The notes beneath the pieces are model-generated. The model saw only the letters and a list, made by a program, of their open reading frames with translations. It did no database searches and was not told the DNA's origin. From the NCBI RefSeq assembly GCF_050487225.1, contig NZ_JBKQGY010000002.1:434001-498000 (forward strand): a stretch of 64,000 nt of DNA, given 5' to 3'. A program made the position numbers and the translations under genes. Position 1 is the stretch's first letter. Every line of letters begins with the position of its first letter. Shown here in pieces: positions 26,240 through 34,610 of the stretch. The DNA comes from Paenalcaligenes sp050487225. Its GTDB lineage: Bacteria > Pseudomonadota > Gammaproteobacteria > Burkholderiales > Burkholderiaceae_B.

Positions 26240-27085
26240 ATGGGAAATTATCCTGCCGCCTACCAGGCTACTCAGGGCTCAGCACTCTCTGTGGACAAAG
26301 CGTTCTACAGCCGTCTGATAGAACGTCCAGAAACGCGCACCTTAGTGGACAAGTTTGTGGTGCCCATCCGCAGTGGCAAAGCATGGGAAGTACCGGCTGG
26401 CCACGTCTGCCGCATTGTCACCATTGAAGGCCCTCAAGTCGCCGACCTGAACATGTGGAATAGGCACGACCCACGTGAACGCATGTGGGCATCCCGTACA
26501 CGTCAGCTACAAGCGGCGCACGTTAGCGTCCATGATCGTCTGTGGTCTACGCTGCCCTTCCTACGTCCTATGGCCACTATTACTGACGACACCCTTGCCG
26601 ATTACGGCATTGATGGTGACGGTGGTCGCGTGCACGATTTGCTGGGCACGCGTTGCGACCCTTACGTGAATCATCTGCTCACAGGTGAAGATTTCCATTT
26701 CCACTGTCACTCCAATCTGACACGTGCGGTTGCTCCCTACGGCTTAACGGAATTCGACGTACACGACGTCTTAAATGTGTTTCAATGCACAGGCTTGAAT
26801 GACGACGATCAGTATTTCATGAAGGCCTGCCCAGCTCAAAAAGGCGACTACTTCGAGTATTTTGCCGAGATAGACTTGCTGTGTGCGCTGTCTACCTGCC
26901 CTGGTGGTGATTTATCCGTACCATTATGGGGGCCAGATGCCCGTGACCCTATTGATGTTTGTCGTCCATTAGGTGTAGAAGTATATGCGTTGGCACCTGA
27001 ATTACTGGAAGGTTGGTCACAACCAGAACGCGCCCGTTACCACGGCCACCACGGCATGAACCCTGAACTCGTTCAATGGAGATGA
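26240..27085 (+). CDS. DUF1989 (urea carboxylase-associated) family protein
   Basis: A 281-residue DUF1989 protein. AGHVCRIVTIEGPQVADLNMWN near residue 52 is the family N-terminal motif, and HCHSNLTRAVAPYGL near 155 with CPAQKGDYFEYFAEIDLLCALSTCPGGDLS near 197 carry the conserved Cys/His residues, probably a metal site. In guanidine-degrading operons two DUF1989 proteins form carboxyguanidine deiminase, but here only one is found and no biotin carboxylase or allophanate hydrolase lies nearby. The protein is therefore probably a deaminase or deiminase-like enzyme for a related C-N bond in this operon (inference). AGAGG precedes the ATG. Confidence 0.85.
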   Translation: MGNYPAAYQATQGSALSVDKAFYSRLIERPETRTLVDKFVVPIRSGKAWEVPAGHVCRIVTIEGPQVADLNMWNRHDPRERMWASRTRQLQAAHVSVHDRLWSTLPFLRPMATITDDTLADYGIDGDGGRVHDLLGTRCDPYVNHLLTGEDFHFHCHSNLTRAVAPYGLTEFDVHDVLNVFQCTGLNDDDQYFMKACPAQKGDYFEYFAEIDLLCALSTCPGGDLSVPLWGPDARDPIDVCRPLGVEVYALAPELLEGWSQPERARYHGHHGMNPELVQWR

Positions 27086-27089
27086 GTCA

Positions 27090-27770
27090 TTGAAAACCAA
27101 AATCGATGTGGAAAATCTATCTATTGTTGATGTCATTGGCTACAAGCTACGCAATGCCATTATCGAAGGTAAGTTAGCCCCCGGAGAACAGCTGATAGAA
27201 GTGGATCTCGCACAAACCTACGATGCTTCACGCAATAGCATCCGCGAAGTGCTGCACCTACTGGTTCGCGATGGCTTGGCCACATCGATTCGTCACCGTG
27301 GCGTCTTTGTACGCAAGTTTCACGTTGATGATCTGCAAGACTTATACACCGCACGTCGTACCTTGGAGCTGCACGCTGTGCGCTCCTCTCCCCCGCCTTC
27401 CCGCGCGTTGCTCAACAAGATGGCCAGAAACAACAAACAAGCCGAACGCGCCTTGGCCAAAGAGCAATGGCAAGAAGTGGGATCGCTCAGTTTGATGTTC
27501 CACCAACTGGTGGTGTCTATGCTGGGCAGCAAACTGTTGGACGAGTTCTTTCTCACCCTCTGTGCGCAACTACGTTTGGTGTTCTTTGCCGGGCCAGATG
27601 AAAAAATCGTTCAAGCCCCGCTGTGGATAGATTGGGAACGCCGTATACATCAATGTTTATGCGACGGTGATATCGTCCAAGCCGAACACGAGTTAGCACA
27701 GTACTTAGATGCCTCTGAAAAAGCATTGAGCAAAGTGGTCAGTACATACCAAAACTCAGGTCTGAAATAA
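27090..27770 (+). CDS. GntR family (FCD domain) transcriptional regulator
   Basis: A 226-residue GntR/FadR-type regulator. The winged helix covers about residues 10-75 (LAPGEQLIEVDLAQTYDASRNSIREVLHLLVRDGLATSIRHRGVFV), the FCD effector domain about 95-215. It starts at a TTG codon (27090) four bases after the DUF1989 stop, with GGAGA overlapping the preceding stop, so translation is coupled. As last gene of the operon it very likely controls the tandem TTGTTGAACAA sites at 22036-22067. Its effector may be the imported compound. Confidence 0.9.
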   Translation: MKTKIDVENLSIVDVIGYKLRNAIIEGKLAPGEQLIEVDLAQTYDASRNSIREVLHLLVRDGLATSIRHRGVFVRKFHVDDLQDLYTARRTLELHAVRSSPPPSRALLNKMARNNKQAERALAKEQWQEVGSLSLMFHQLVVSMLGSKLLDEFFLTLCAQLRLVFFAGPDEKIVQAPLWIDWERRIHQCLCDGDIVQAEHELAQYLDASEKALSKVVSTYQNSGLK

Positions 27771-27953
27771 GTGCTGTATTTACCTGTTATTACAGCCTTT
27801 TGCCATAGGGCACAAACTTTGCTGATATAGTTTTCACCTGAAGAAGCCTACATAACGTAAAACAAGGGACAAGCCATACAAAACAGTCATGTGGCCACGA
27901 CCTCACGATAAGAGGCTGTATTCTCCACAATACCGTCGTGCCAACTTGCCTGC

Positions 27954-27967
27954 TTGACCCGTATCAA
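27954..27967. promoter_or_regulatory. FNR/Anr-type site before the UspA gene
   Basis: TTGACCCGTATCAA matches the FNR consensus TTGAT-N4-ATCAA with one mismatch. A CAAAAT -10-like hexamer at 27989-27994 would place the transcription start near 28002, putting the site at about -41.5, the class II activation position. This suggests induction of UspA at low oxygen. Confidence 0.65.
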
Positions 27968-28035
27968 GCCCTTTTTTACCAGTCATGGCAAAATGTGTTT
28001 AAGCCCATTGTTTTTTCATTAAGGTGTTTCAATAT

Positions 28036-28476
28036 ATGAAAACTGTACTATTGCCCTACGACGGTTCTGATACCGCCAAACGTGCCCTGCAATATCTGAT
28101 TGATCTGTCTAAGGATTACTCCGGCTTTTCAGTGCATGTACTGAACGTGCAGTTTGATCCACAAATTTATGGTCGCAGCTACACAGCCTTCATTGGCGAC
28201 GCGCTGAAGCAACTGCGTGAAGATACGCACAAATACGCTATTGATATGGCCGAACAAGCCGCTGCACTGCTGCGCGAGGCGGGTATCAATACGACTGCTC
28301 ACGCCTCTGTAGACACCGATATCGCGTTCGCTGTAAACGAACTGATCAAATCGCAAAAATGTGACTCCATCGTGATGGGCACACGCGGTATGAGCGGTTT
28401 GGGTAATTTGTTCTTGGGCTCGGTAGCCACTCGCATCATCCATCAAGTAGACATTCCTGTCACTCTGATCAAGTAA
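28036..28476 (+). CDS. Universal stress protein, UspA family
   Basis: A 146-residue UspA-domain protein beginning MKTVLLPYDGSDTAKRALQYL. The nucleotide-binding motif GTRGMSGLGNLFLGSVA near 118 (G-x2-G-x9-G-S/T) is intact, so it should be an ATP-binding type. The ATG at 28036 has AAGGTG upstream. An FNR-type box lies about 75 bases before it. A bidirectional terminator follows and separates it from the converging cytochrome b561. UspA proteins help survival under oxygen, energy or redox stress. Confidence 0.95.
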   Translation: MKTVLLPYDGSDTAKRALQYLIDLSKDYSGFSVHVLNVQFDPQIYGRSYTAFIGDALKQLREDTHKYAIDMAEQAAALLREAGINTTAHASVDTDIAFAVNELIKSQKCDSIVMGTRGMSGLGNLFLGSVATRIIHQVDIPVTLIK

Positions 28477-28492
28477 GCGAGTACCCACCTAC

Positions 28493-28523
28493 AAAAACAG
28501 GCGCATAAAGCGCCTGTTTTTTA
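28493..28523. terminator. Bidirectional terminator between UspA and cytochrome b561
   Basis: A 9-bp stem AACAGGCGC / GCGCCTGTT with a five-base loop, with T runs following on both strands. It sits between convergent genes and should stop both transcripts. Confidence 0.9.
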
Positions 28524-28543
28524 TTGTCCACTACCTTAGCCTA

Positions 28544-29065
28544 TTACATACGTCCCATCACATCCGTGGCAGGGTTACGTTTGTGCCAGAAGGCCAAAAA
28601 GATATGAGCGAAGATCGCAAGGAACAACACAATGCCTAGATTACCGTGCCAGTTGTTTCCTAAAGCCACCATCCACTCTACTTTGTGCTCGCTGGCTTGC
28701 GTAATAGGAATGCCAAAGTAGTTGAAAGCGCGTCCCGACCCATATTGGCGGAACAAGGCCATACAGGGTACAGCCACCATAAACACATACAGTAATCGGT
28801 GCCCCCACAAGGCCAAAGCGCTAATCGCTGCTGGCGCCTCGTCACGCATTCTCCACACCCACAACACACGTATCCACCACAGCAAGAACAACGTAAAACC
28901 CGTCACTCGATGCCAAGGCCACAAGGCATCTGACAACGGGGTTTCATCTGCAAATCGTCTCGCTAGAATCGTGACTAGCATGACACCAAAGCCTATTGTC
29001 ATTAACCAATGCAAAAACCGACTTACGCCATCGTATCGTGTTTGCGAATTGGAAAAAGAACGCAT
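28544..29065 (-). CDS. Cytochrome b561 family protein
   Basis: A 173-residue four-helix membrane protein of the CybB group. RYDGVSRFLHWLMTIGFGVM near the N-terminus carries the first haem-ligand His (FLHW), with further His residues in PWHRVTG, LWGHRLLYV and GNNWHGNLG on the later helices. AAGGAGG precedes the ATG at 29065 (an ATG at 29080 lies within the ribosome site). It would move electrons between quinol and periplasmic or soluble acceptors such as oxidants. It is separated from the AI-2E transporter by almost nothing (start overlaps that stop region), implying co-transcription. Confidence 0.92.
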   Translation of the reverse strand: MRSFSNSQTRYDGVSRFLHWLMTIGFGVMLVTILARRFADETPLSDALWPWHRVTGFTLFLLWWIRVLWVWRMRDEAPAAISALALWGHRLLYVFMVAVPCMALFRQYGSGRAFNYFGIPITQASEHKVEWMVALGNNWHGNLGIVLFLAIFAHIFLAFWHKRNPATDVMGRM

Positions 29066-29076
29066 GACTGCCTCCT

Positions 29077-30156
29077 TCATTTATCAACGTCAGGGAACAC
29101 AGGACGAGTGGAAGCCTGATGCGTCCACTCACGCCACATGGCAACCAACAACGCCATCAAGACCGGGCCTATAAACAACCCTACAAAGCCCATAGTCTGT
29201 ACACCACCTACCAATCCGAAGAAGGTAGGTAAAAACGGAAGTTTCACCGGGCCACCTACTAAGCGTGGGCGCAACGTTTTGTCTACGATGAAAAGCTCTA
29301 TCGCCCCCCATAAGAACAGCCCCACACCAGCGCCTACGCTACCCGAACCAACCAAGTACAGCGACACCAAGGTGAACGACAACGGAGCGCCCCCAGGTAT
29401 CAAGGCCATAAAGCCAGTCACCACTCCAAGCAAAGCAGGCGATGGTACACCGGCGACCCAGTAGGCAATACCCAGCACAATCCCTTCACCCAGCGCGATT
29501 AACCCCATGCCGGTTACGGTGGAGTTCACCGTTGCCGGTACGACGCGGGAAAACCGCTGCCATCGCTCGGGCAAAATACGCTCGCCGATGACATCCAGTT
29601 GGGACAATATATGATCGCCGTCTTTATAGATGAAAAATAAAGTAATCAGCAGAAACAAGAGGGTCAGCATCAGGTGGAACACGTTTCCAGTCGCCGACAA
29701 CACCATACGGTAGATATTGCCTAAATGCTGGCCGCTCACCATCTCTACCATAGAGCCCAATGCATGAGGCTCACCCAGATAAAAGGTCCAGTACTCAGAG
29801 ATACGCTGGCCCACTAACGGCAATGCGCTAATCCAATCGGGTACCGGCATACCATCACGGTTTGCCGCTAAAGCCCATGCAATAAAGCTGCTGGCTTCTT
29901 TAATAGCAAAGGACAATGCCAACGATATGGGTACAACCACCACCACAATCACGACCAACAGCGCCAACGTGGCTGCTAAGGTGTTGCGGTTATTACAGTA
30001 CGCCAATAAACGGCGATAGAGTGGCCAACTTGCCAAGCCTATAATCAGCGCCGCTAACACGGGCACCAAAAAGCCATGCAAGAAATACAAACCGGCCAAG
30101 ACTATAAGCAGCAATAACCAACGGGCAATCAGGTGAGCCGGTAAAACAGGTTGCAT
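29077..30156 (-). CDS. AI-2E family transporter (PerM/YdiK-like)
   Basis: A 359-residue membrane protein with about eight hydrophobic segments. It starts MQPVLPAHLIARWLLLLIVLAGLYFLHGFLVPVLAALIIGLASWPLYRRL, the family N-terminus. LGEGIVLGIAYWVAGVPSPALLGVVTGFMALIPGGAPL near 222 is the conserved C-terminal AI-2E motif. Members export small molecules; the AI-2 role is doubtful in Gram-negatives, and Na+/H+ exchange has been shown for some. It lies between nadE (24-base gap) and cytochrome b561 on the same strand. Confidence 0.9.
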   Translation of the reverse strand: MQPVLPAHLIARWLLLLIVLAGLYFLHGFLVPVLAALIIGLASWPLYRRLLAYCNNRNTLAATLALLVVIVVVVVPISLALSFAIKEASSFIAWALAANRDGMPVPDWISALPLVGQRISEYWTFYLGEPHALGSMVEMVSGQHLGNIYRMVLSATGNVFHLMLTLLFLLITLFFIYKDGDHILSQLDVIGERILPERWQRFSRVVPATVNSTVTGMGLIALGEGIVLGIAYWVAGVPSPALLGVVTGFMALIPGGAPLSFTLVSLYLVGSGSVGAGVGLFLWGAIELFIVDKTLRPRLVGGPVKLPFLPTFFGLVGGVQTMGFVGLFIGPVLMALLVAMWREWTHQASTRPVFPDVDK

Positions 30157-30180
30157 AGGAAGCGCTTCCGTTAGTAAGAA

Positions 30181-31023
30181 TCAAGCAGTAAAGAGGGGCG
30201 TAGCAGGCAATGCACGCTTATGCGCCGATGCGGCAAAGTAACGCAGCATGATTTGCGCAGCATCATCACTAACGGCCTTCCCTTCTAAAAAATCATCGAT
30301 TTGCTCATAACTTACACCAAAAGCTTCCTCATCTGGACGCAACGGTGACAAATCTTCTAAATCAGCTGTTGGAACTTTATACACTAACGTATCGGGAGCC
30401 CCCATCAACGCCCCCAAACCACGTACTTGGCGTTTGGTTAACCCTGCTAAGGGCATCACGTCTGCAGCGCCATCACCAAACTTGGTGAAAAACCCCATCA
30501 AGGCCTCAGCAGCATGATCGCTACCCAACACCAAGCCCGAAGCAGCCGCTGCAGCGGCGTATTGCGCCACCATACGCTGTCTGGCTTTGATATTCCCTAC
30601 TATGAAATCTTGTTGTGCTGCGCTTTTGAAGGTTTGCCCAGCTTGCAGCATTTGCGCTAATAACGCGTCTGTTGCTGGCTTGATATCGACGGTTAGACGC
30701 TCATCGGGTTGGATCACCTCCATGCATGCCTCGGCATCGGCTGCATCCGCTTGCTGACCGTACGGCAAACGCATGGCGATAAAGCGTACGTTGTCACCCT
30801 CTTTGCGTAGGCGTTCTGCAGTGCGTTGCGCCAAGCAGGCAGCGACCAAGGAATCCACCCCGCCACTGATGCCCAACACCATCGCCTGCACACGACTGCG
30901 CTTCACATACTGCATTAGAAAAACTAGTCGACGTTCTAGCTCATGCTCTAGATTCAGGTCAGCTTTCACACCCAGTTCTTCAATAATTCTTTGTTGTGCC
31001 TCGCGCAATCTAGCATCCTGCAT
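30181..31023 (-). CDS. nadE: NAD synthetase, ammonia-dependent
   Basis: A 280-residue NH3-dependent NAD+ synthetase, making NAD+ from nicotinic acid adenine dinucleotide and ATP. The N-type ATP pyrophosphatase P-loop LGISGGVDSLVAACLAQ is near 46, SDHAAEALMGFFTKFGDGAADVMPLAGLTKRQVR near 165-200 is the nicotinic-ribose/ATP region, and KVPTADLEDLSPLRPDEEAFGVSY near 213 is the C-terminal motif. It lacks the glutamine amidotransferase domain, so ammonia is the N donor. I prefer the ATG at 31023 (AGGA upstream) over the one at 31029. Confidence 0.95.
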   Translation of the reverse strand: MQDARLREAQQRIIEELGVKADLNLEHELERRLVFLMQYVKRSRVQAMVLGISGGVDSLVAACLAQRTAERLRKEGDNVRFIAMRLPYGQQADAADAEACMEVIQPDERLTVDIKPATDALLAQMLQAGQTFKSAAQQDFIVGNIKARQRMVAQYAAAAAASGLVLGSDHAAEALMGFFTKFGDGAADVMPLAGLTKRQVRGLGALMGAPDTLVYKVPTADLEDLSPLRPDEEAFGVSYEQIDDFLEGKAVSDDAAQIMLRYFAASAHKRALPATPLFTA

Positions 31024-31199
31024 AGTCATTTCCTACTTGAGTTCCAACGACAGTGAAGCACTTATTGTAATGCCATGCTGTCAGACCCTCTGTTAAAAAT
31101 CTGTGCCTGTACCCCACACATCCTGACAGTCTGTCATAACATTACCCGCTATACTGATAAAACTTTACCAATTGCGTCATTTAGTTACTGTCCATCAGG

Positions 31200-32321
31200 A
31201 TGAAAACCTCTTCCTTGCAAGACTTAAAAACACTGAGCATCGCGTCATTACAAGATACGTTTTCCACACGCTATCACTCTAAGGACTTCAGCTTCGCTCG
31301 CAGTGAGTACTTACGCGTACGGATACAGATAATTGCGCTGCTTTTTGCCTTACTCACCCCGTTGTGGGCAGTAATGGATCATCTGGCCCTACCAGAACAC
31401 ACGCTTAATCATGTGCTGCTCTTACGTGTGGTGATGTTTATTGGTTTGGTGATCATTTTGCTGGCCTCTAGGTTCAAGCGTTCTAACCGTAGCAGCCTGC
31501 TATTAAGCACATCTATCTTCGTGCTTCCGGCTCTGTTTTATGCGGCCGTCTTGGTCTATCTGCCCAACGACAGCCACTATTCATTAGTGGGCTATAGCTT
31601 CATCCCCTACTTGCTGACAGCTACCTTGGGGATATTCCCCTTCACGTTGCTAGAGTCGTTTGGCATAGGACTAGGCCTACTCTTGCTACAGTTTTGCTCT
31701 GGCTTTGTAGACGGGACAGCGTTTAGCCCACGCACCTTACAAGATTTATGGTTGTTGGCTGCACTCTTGGCTATTGCCATGACCACCAACCATTTCCAGT
31801 TGGGGTTACTGCTGCGTTTGTACCGCCAAGCCACCCACGACCCGCTTACAGGCTTACTAAACCGTACCGCACTCACTCGACACATCGAGCATCAAACACC
31901 ACAAGAGTTGGTGCCACCCGTCGCAGTTATGCTGTTAGACCTGGATTTCTTTAAACAGATTAATGACCAGCACGGGCACTCTGTGGGCGATCAAGTACTC
32001 AAACGCTTTGCTCTGCTGCTCAAAAAAGAAGCTAACCAGCAAGACGTGATTTGTAGATACGGTGGTGAGGAGTTCTTGCTACTCAGCGGCCCCTGTTCGT
32101 TAGAGAACGCTACGGCTCAAGCAGAACGCATACGCGAAGCCTGTCATCAACTGCGACTGGCCAATATGGAGGGTGACGCCGTGAGCCTAACCGTCAGCAT
32201 AGGTATTAGCATGTTGCGTCATGGCGAGCACCTAAACGATGCCATACAGCGCGCAGATCAACGCCTATACCAAGCCAAACGCGCTGGCCGCAACTGCATC
32301 ATGGCTGGTACGGCAACTTAA
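31200..32321 (+). CDS. Membrane diguanylate cyclase (GGDEF domain)
   Basis: A 373-residue protein with about six hydrophobic segments in residues 40-200 and a C-terminal GGDEF domain that makes cyclic di-GMP from two GTP. RYGGEEFLLLSG near 286 is an intact active site (GGEEF), and LDLDFFKQINDQHGHSVGDQVLK near 247 is the metal/nucleotide region. The inhibitory I-site is not present: the RxxD position reads NQQD. The N-terminal membrane part does not match a domain I can name. It is divergent from nadE; no terminator is obvious before it. It probably influences motility or biofilm formation. Confidence 0.92.
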   Translation: MKTSSLQDLKTLSIASLQDTFSTRYHSKDFSFARSEYLRVRIQIIALLFALLTPLWAVMDHLALPEHTLNHVLLLRVVMFIGLVIILLASRFKRSNRSSLLLSTSIFVLPALFYAAVLVYLPNDSHYSLVGYSFIPYLLTATLGIFPFTLLESFGIGLGLLLLQFCSGFVDGTAFSPRTLQDLWLLAALLAIAMTTNHFQLGLLLRLYRQATHDPLTGLLNRTALTRHIEHQTPQELVPPVAVMLLDLDFFKQINDQHGHSVGDQVLKRFALLLKKEANQQDVICRYGGEEFLLLSGPCSLENATAQAERIREACHQLRLANMEGDAVSLTVSIGISMLRHGEHLNDAIQRADQRLYQAKRAGRNCIMAGTAT

Positions 32322-32517
32322 GCGTGTAATGAGCGTAAAGCCCACTCACTCACGACTGGGCTGCATGAGCCTAAGGCTGCGAAAGTATTTTTTAATTTGG
32401 TGTCTCAAATCAAAAAAAGCTTTCCTGCAGTTCCCACAGCGCGTGCAATGAACTCTAGCCGTCAGATTTCAACAAGTTGCCCTGCTGCATAGCCCATAAA
32501 CAGTAGCCGCAAACGAA

Positions 32518-32580
32518 ACAAAGCTCTGGCAACACACCAGAGCTTTGTCAGTCATCTACAGGTAGCCTCAAGGGCTACCT
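32518..32580. terminator. Two hairpins between the GGDEF gene and ilvD
   Basis: A 12-bp stem ACAAAGCTCTGG / CCAGAGCTTTGT (32518-32548, loop of seven) and an 8-bp stem AGGTAGCC / GGCTACCT (32560-32580). They lie between convergent genes in a 274-base gap; T-rich flanks are weak. They probably end transcription from both sides. The gap otherwise holds an AT-rich stretch (about 32385-32420) with no gene. Confidence 0.7.
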
Positions 32581-32595
32581 TCTTACAGCAACGAT

Positions 32596-34461
32596 CTACT
32601 TACGGTACAACTGACTTACGTCACGTACTGCACCACGGTCAGCCGAGGTAGCCAAAGCAGCGTAAGCACGCAACGCTTGGGATACTACGCGTTTGCGATC
32701 TTCTACTGGCTGCCATGCATCTGCACCACGAGCTTCCATGGCTGCACGACGTGTTGCCAATTCTTCATCGCTCACCGCCAAGTGGATACGGCGGTTAGGA
32801 ATGTCGATTTCAATCACATCGTTTTCTTCTACCAAGCCGATGGTGCCGCCCTCTGCCGCTTCTGGAGAAGCGTGACCGATCACCAAACCTGAAGAACCGC
32901 CCGAGAAACGACCATCGGTAAACAACGCTGCTTTAGCGCCCAAACCTTTGGATTTCAGGTAGGACGTTGGGTACAGCATTTCTTGCATACCTGGACCGCC
33001 TTTAGGCCCTTCGTAGCGAATAATAACCACATCACCTTCGCCCACGCTGCCATCCAAAATGCCATCAACGGCACTTTCTTGGCTTTCGTAGATACGGGCA
33101 CGACCGGTAAAGGTCAGAATGCTTTCATCCACACCCGCTGTTTTCACGATACAACCGTTCACCGCCAAGTTACCGTACAGCACGGCTAAACCACCGTCTT
33201 GCGAGTAGGCAAACTCTTTGCTGCGGATACAACCACCTTCGCGATCTAAGTCTAGGTCTTCGTAGTAACGATCTTGGCTAAATGCCACTTGGGTAGGGAT
33301 GCCACCCGGTGCCGACAAGTAGAACTTTTCAACGGCTTTCAGGTTGTCGCCTTTCACGTCCCAACGACGAATGGCTTCACCCAAGGTGCCACTGTGAATA
33401 TTGTTCACATCTAGGTTCAGCAAACCGGCGCGTGCCAACTCTGCCAAAATACCCAAAATACCACCAGCACGGTGTACGTCTTCAATGTGGTATTGCTGTG
33501 TAGCAGGTGCTACTTTGCTTAAGCACGGTACACGACGCGAAATACGGTCGATGTCGCTCATGGTGAAGTTCACTTCAGCCTCTTGAGCCGCTGCCAGCAA
33601 GTGCAATACGGTGTTAGTAGAACCGCCCATGGCCACGTCTAGTGTCATGGCATTTTCAAAGGCTTCAAGCGTCGCCACATTACGTGGCAATACGGAAGCG
33701 TCTTCTTGTTCGTAATAACGTTTGCACAGTTCTACGATCAAGCCACCAGCCATTTCAAACAAGCCTTTGCGGCGTGCGTGCGTAGCAACGATAGTACCGT
33801 TACCTGGCAAGGACAGACCCAACGCTTCGGTCAGACAGTTCATGGAGTTAGCCGTGAACATACCGGAACAGGAACCGCATGTAGGACAGGCGCTGCGTTC
33901 TGTTTCAGCAACTTCTTCGTCCGATACGCCGTCTTCGGCCGCTTGAATCATGGCATCGACCAGATCCAGCTTGCGCACTACGGTTTTGCCATCTTTGGAC
34001 ATGACTTTACCGGCTTCCATTGGGCCGCCGGATACAAAGATGGTTGGAATGTTCAAGCGCAAAGACGCCATCAACATCCCGGGGGTGATTTTGTCGCAGT
34101 TAGAGATACACACCATGGCATCAGCACAGTGCGCGTTCACCATGTACTCGACGGAGTCCGCAATCAGCTCACGCGAAGGCAGCGAATACAGCATGCCATC
34201 GTGACCCATGGCAATACCGTCATCCACCGCAATGGTGTTGAATTCTTTGGCTACGCCGCCAGCAGCCTCGATATGACGTGCCACCAATTGGCCCATATCT
34301 TTGAGGTGCACGTGACCCGGCACAAACTGTGTGAACGAGTTCACTACGGCAATAATAGGTTTGCTGAAATCGCCATCTTTCATGCCCGTCGCGCGCCACA
34401 ATGCGCGCGCGCCGGCCATGTTGCGGCCATGAGTAGATGTACGTGAACGATAGTGTGGCAT
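32596..34461 (-). CDS. ilvD: Dihydroxy-acid dehydratase
   Basis: A 621-residue dihydroxy-acid dehydratase, third step of isoleucine and valine synthesis. Fe-S ligands are in CISNCDKITPGM near residue 122 and ACPTCGSCSGMFTANSMNCL near 192. The carbamylated or Mg-binding Lys-type region DGIAMGHDGMLYSLPSRELIADSVEYM near 81 is intact. The C-terminal DGRFSGGSSGLVIGHASPEA motif is near 522. The ATG at 34461 gives MPHYRSRTSTHGRNMAG, the usual beginning. It diverges from ppc across a 149-base gap holding an inverted repeat. Confidence 0.97.
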   Translation of the reverse strand: MPHYRSRTSTHGRNMAGARALWRATGMKDGDFSKPIIAVVNSFTQFVPGHVHLKDMGQLVARHIEAAGGVAKEFNTIAVDDGIAMGHDGMLYSLPSRELIADSVEYMVNAHCADAMVCISNCDKITPGMLMASLRLNIPTIFVSGGPMEAGKVMSKDGKTVVRKLDLVDAMIQAAEDGVSDEEVAETERSACPTCGSCSGMFTANSMNCLTEALGLSLPGNGTIVATHARRKGLFEMAGGLIVELCKRYYEQEDASVLPRNVATLEAFENAMTLDVAMGGSTNTVLHLLAAAQEAEVNFTMSDIDRISRRVPCLSKVAPATQQYHIEDVHRAGGILGILAELARAGLLNLDVNNIHSGTLGEAIRRWDVKGDNLKAVEKFYLSAPGGIPTQVAFSQDRYYEDLDLDREGGCIRSKEFAYSQDGGLAVLYGNLAVNGCIVKTAGVDESILTFTGRARIYESQESAVDGILDGSVGEGDVVIIRYEGPKGGPGMQEMLYPTSYLKSKGLGAKAALFTDGRFSGGSSGLVIGHASPEAAEGGTIGLVEENDVIEIDIPNRRIHLAVSDEELATRRAAMEARGADAWQPVEDRKRVVSQALRAYAALATSADRGAVRDVSQLYRK

Positions 34462-34508
34462 GTGTGCTGCTCTAATCAAAAAGCATGGAAAAGAAGACTA
34501 TGATAAAC

Positions 34509-34564
34509 GTGCAGGCAACATAAAGCGACCAGACTGCTAAAAAAACACAGCTAAATGCCTGCAC
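34509..34564. repeat. Inverted repeat between ilvD and ppc
   Basis: GTGCAGGCA at 34509-34517 is matched by its exact reverse complement at 34556-34564, 38 bases apart, in the intergenic region between divergent ilvD and ppc. It could be a paired operator site for a looping regulator or a short chance repeat; no known site name fits. Confidence 0.5.
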
Positions 34565-34610
34565 AGTGCTATAGGAACCATACCGGCCCCACCACACTAA
34601 AGGAGACATC

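Noticed and set aside
22110..27085. Complete ectoine biosynthesis cluster
   Set aside because: ectA, ectB and the aspartokinase partner are missing, so synthesis from aspartate is not supported.
26240..27085. Guanidine degradation operon
   Set aside because: Only one DUF1989 protein, no urea/guanidine carboxylase or allophanate hydrolase, and no guanidine riboswitch upstream.
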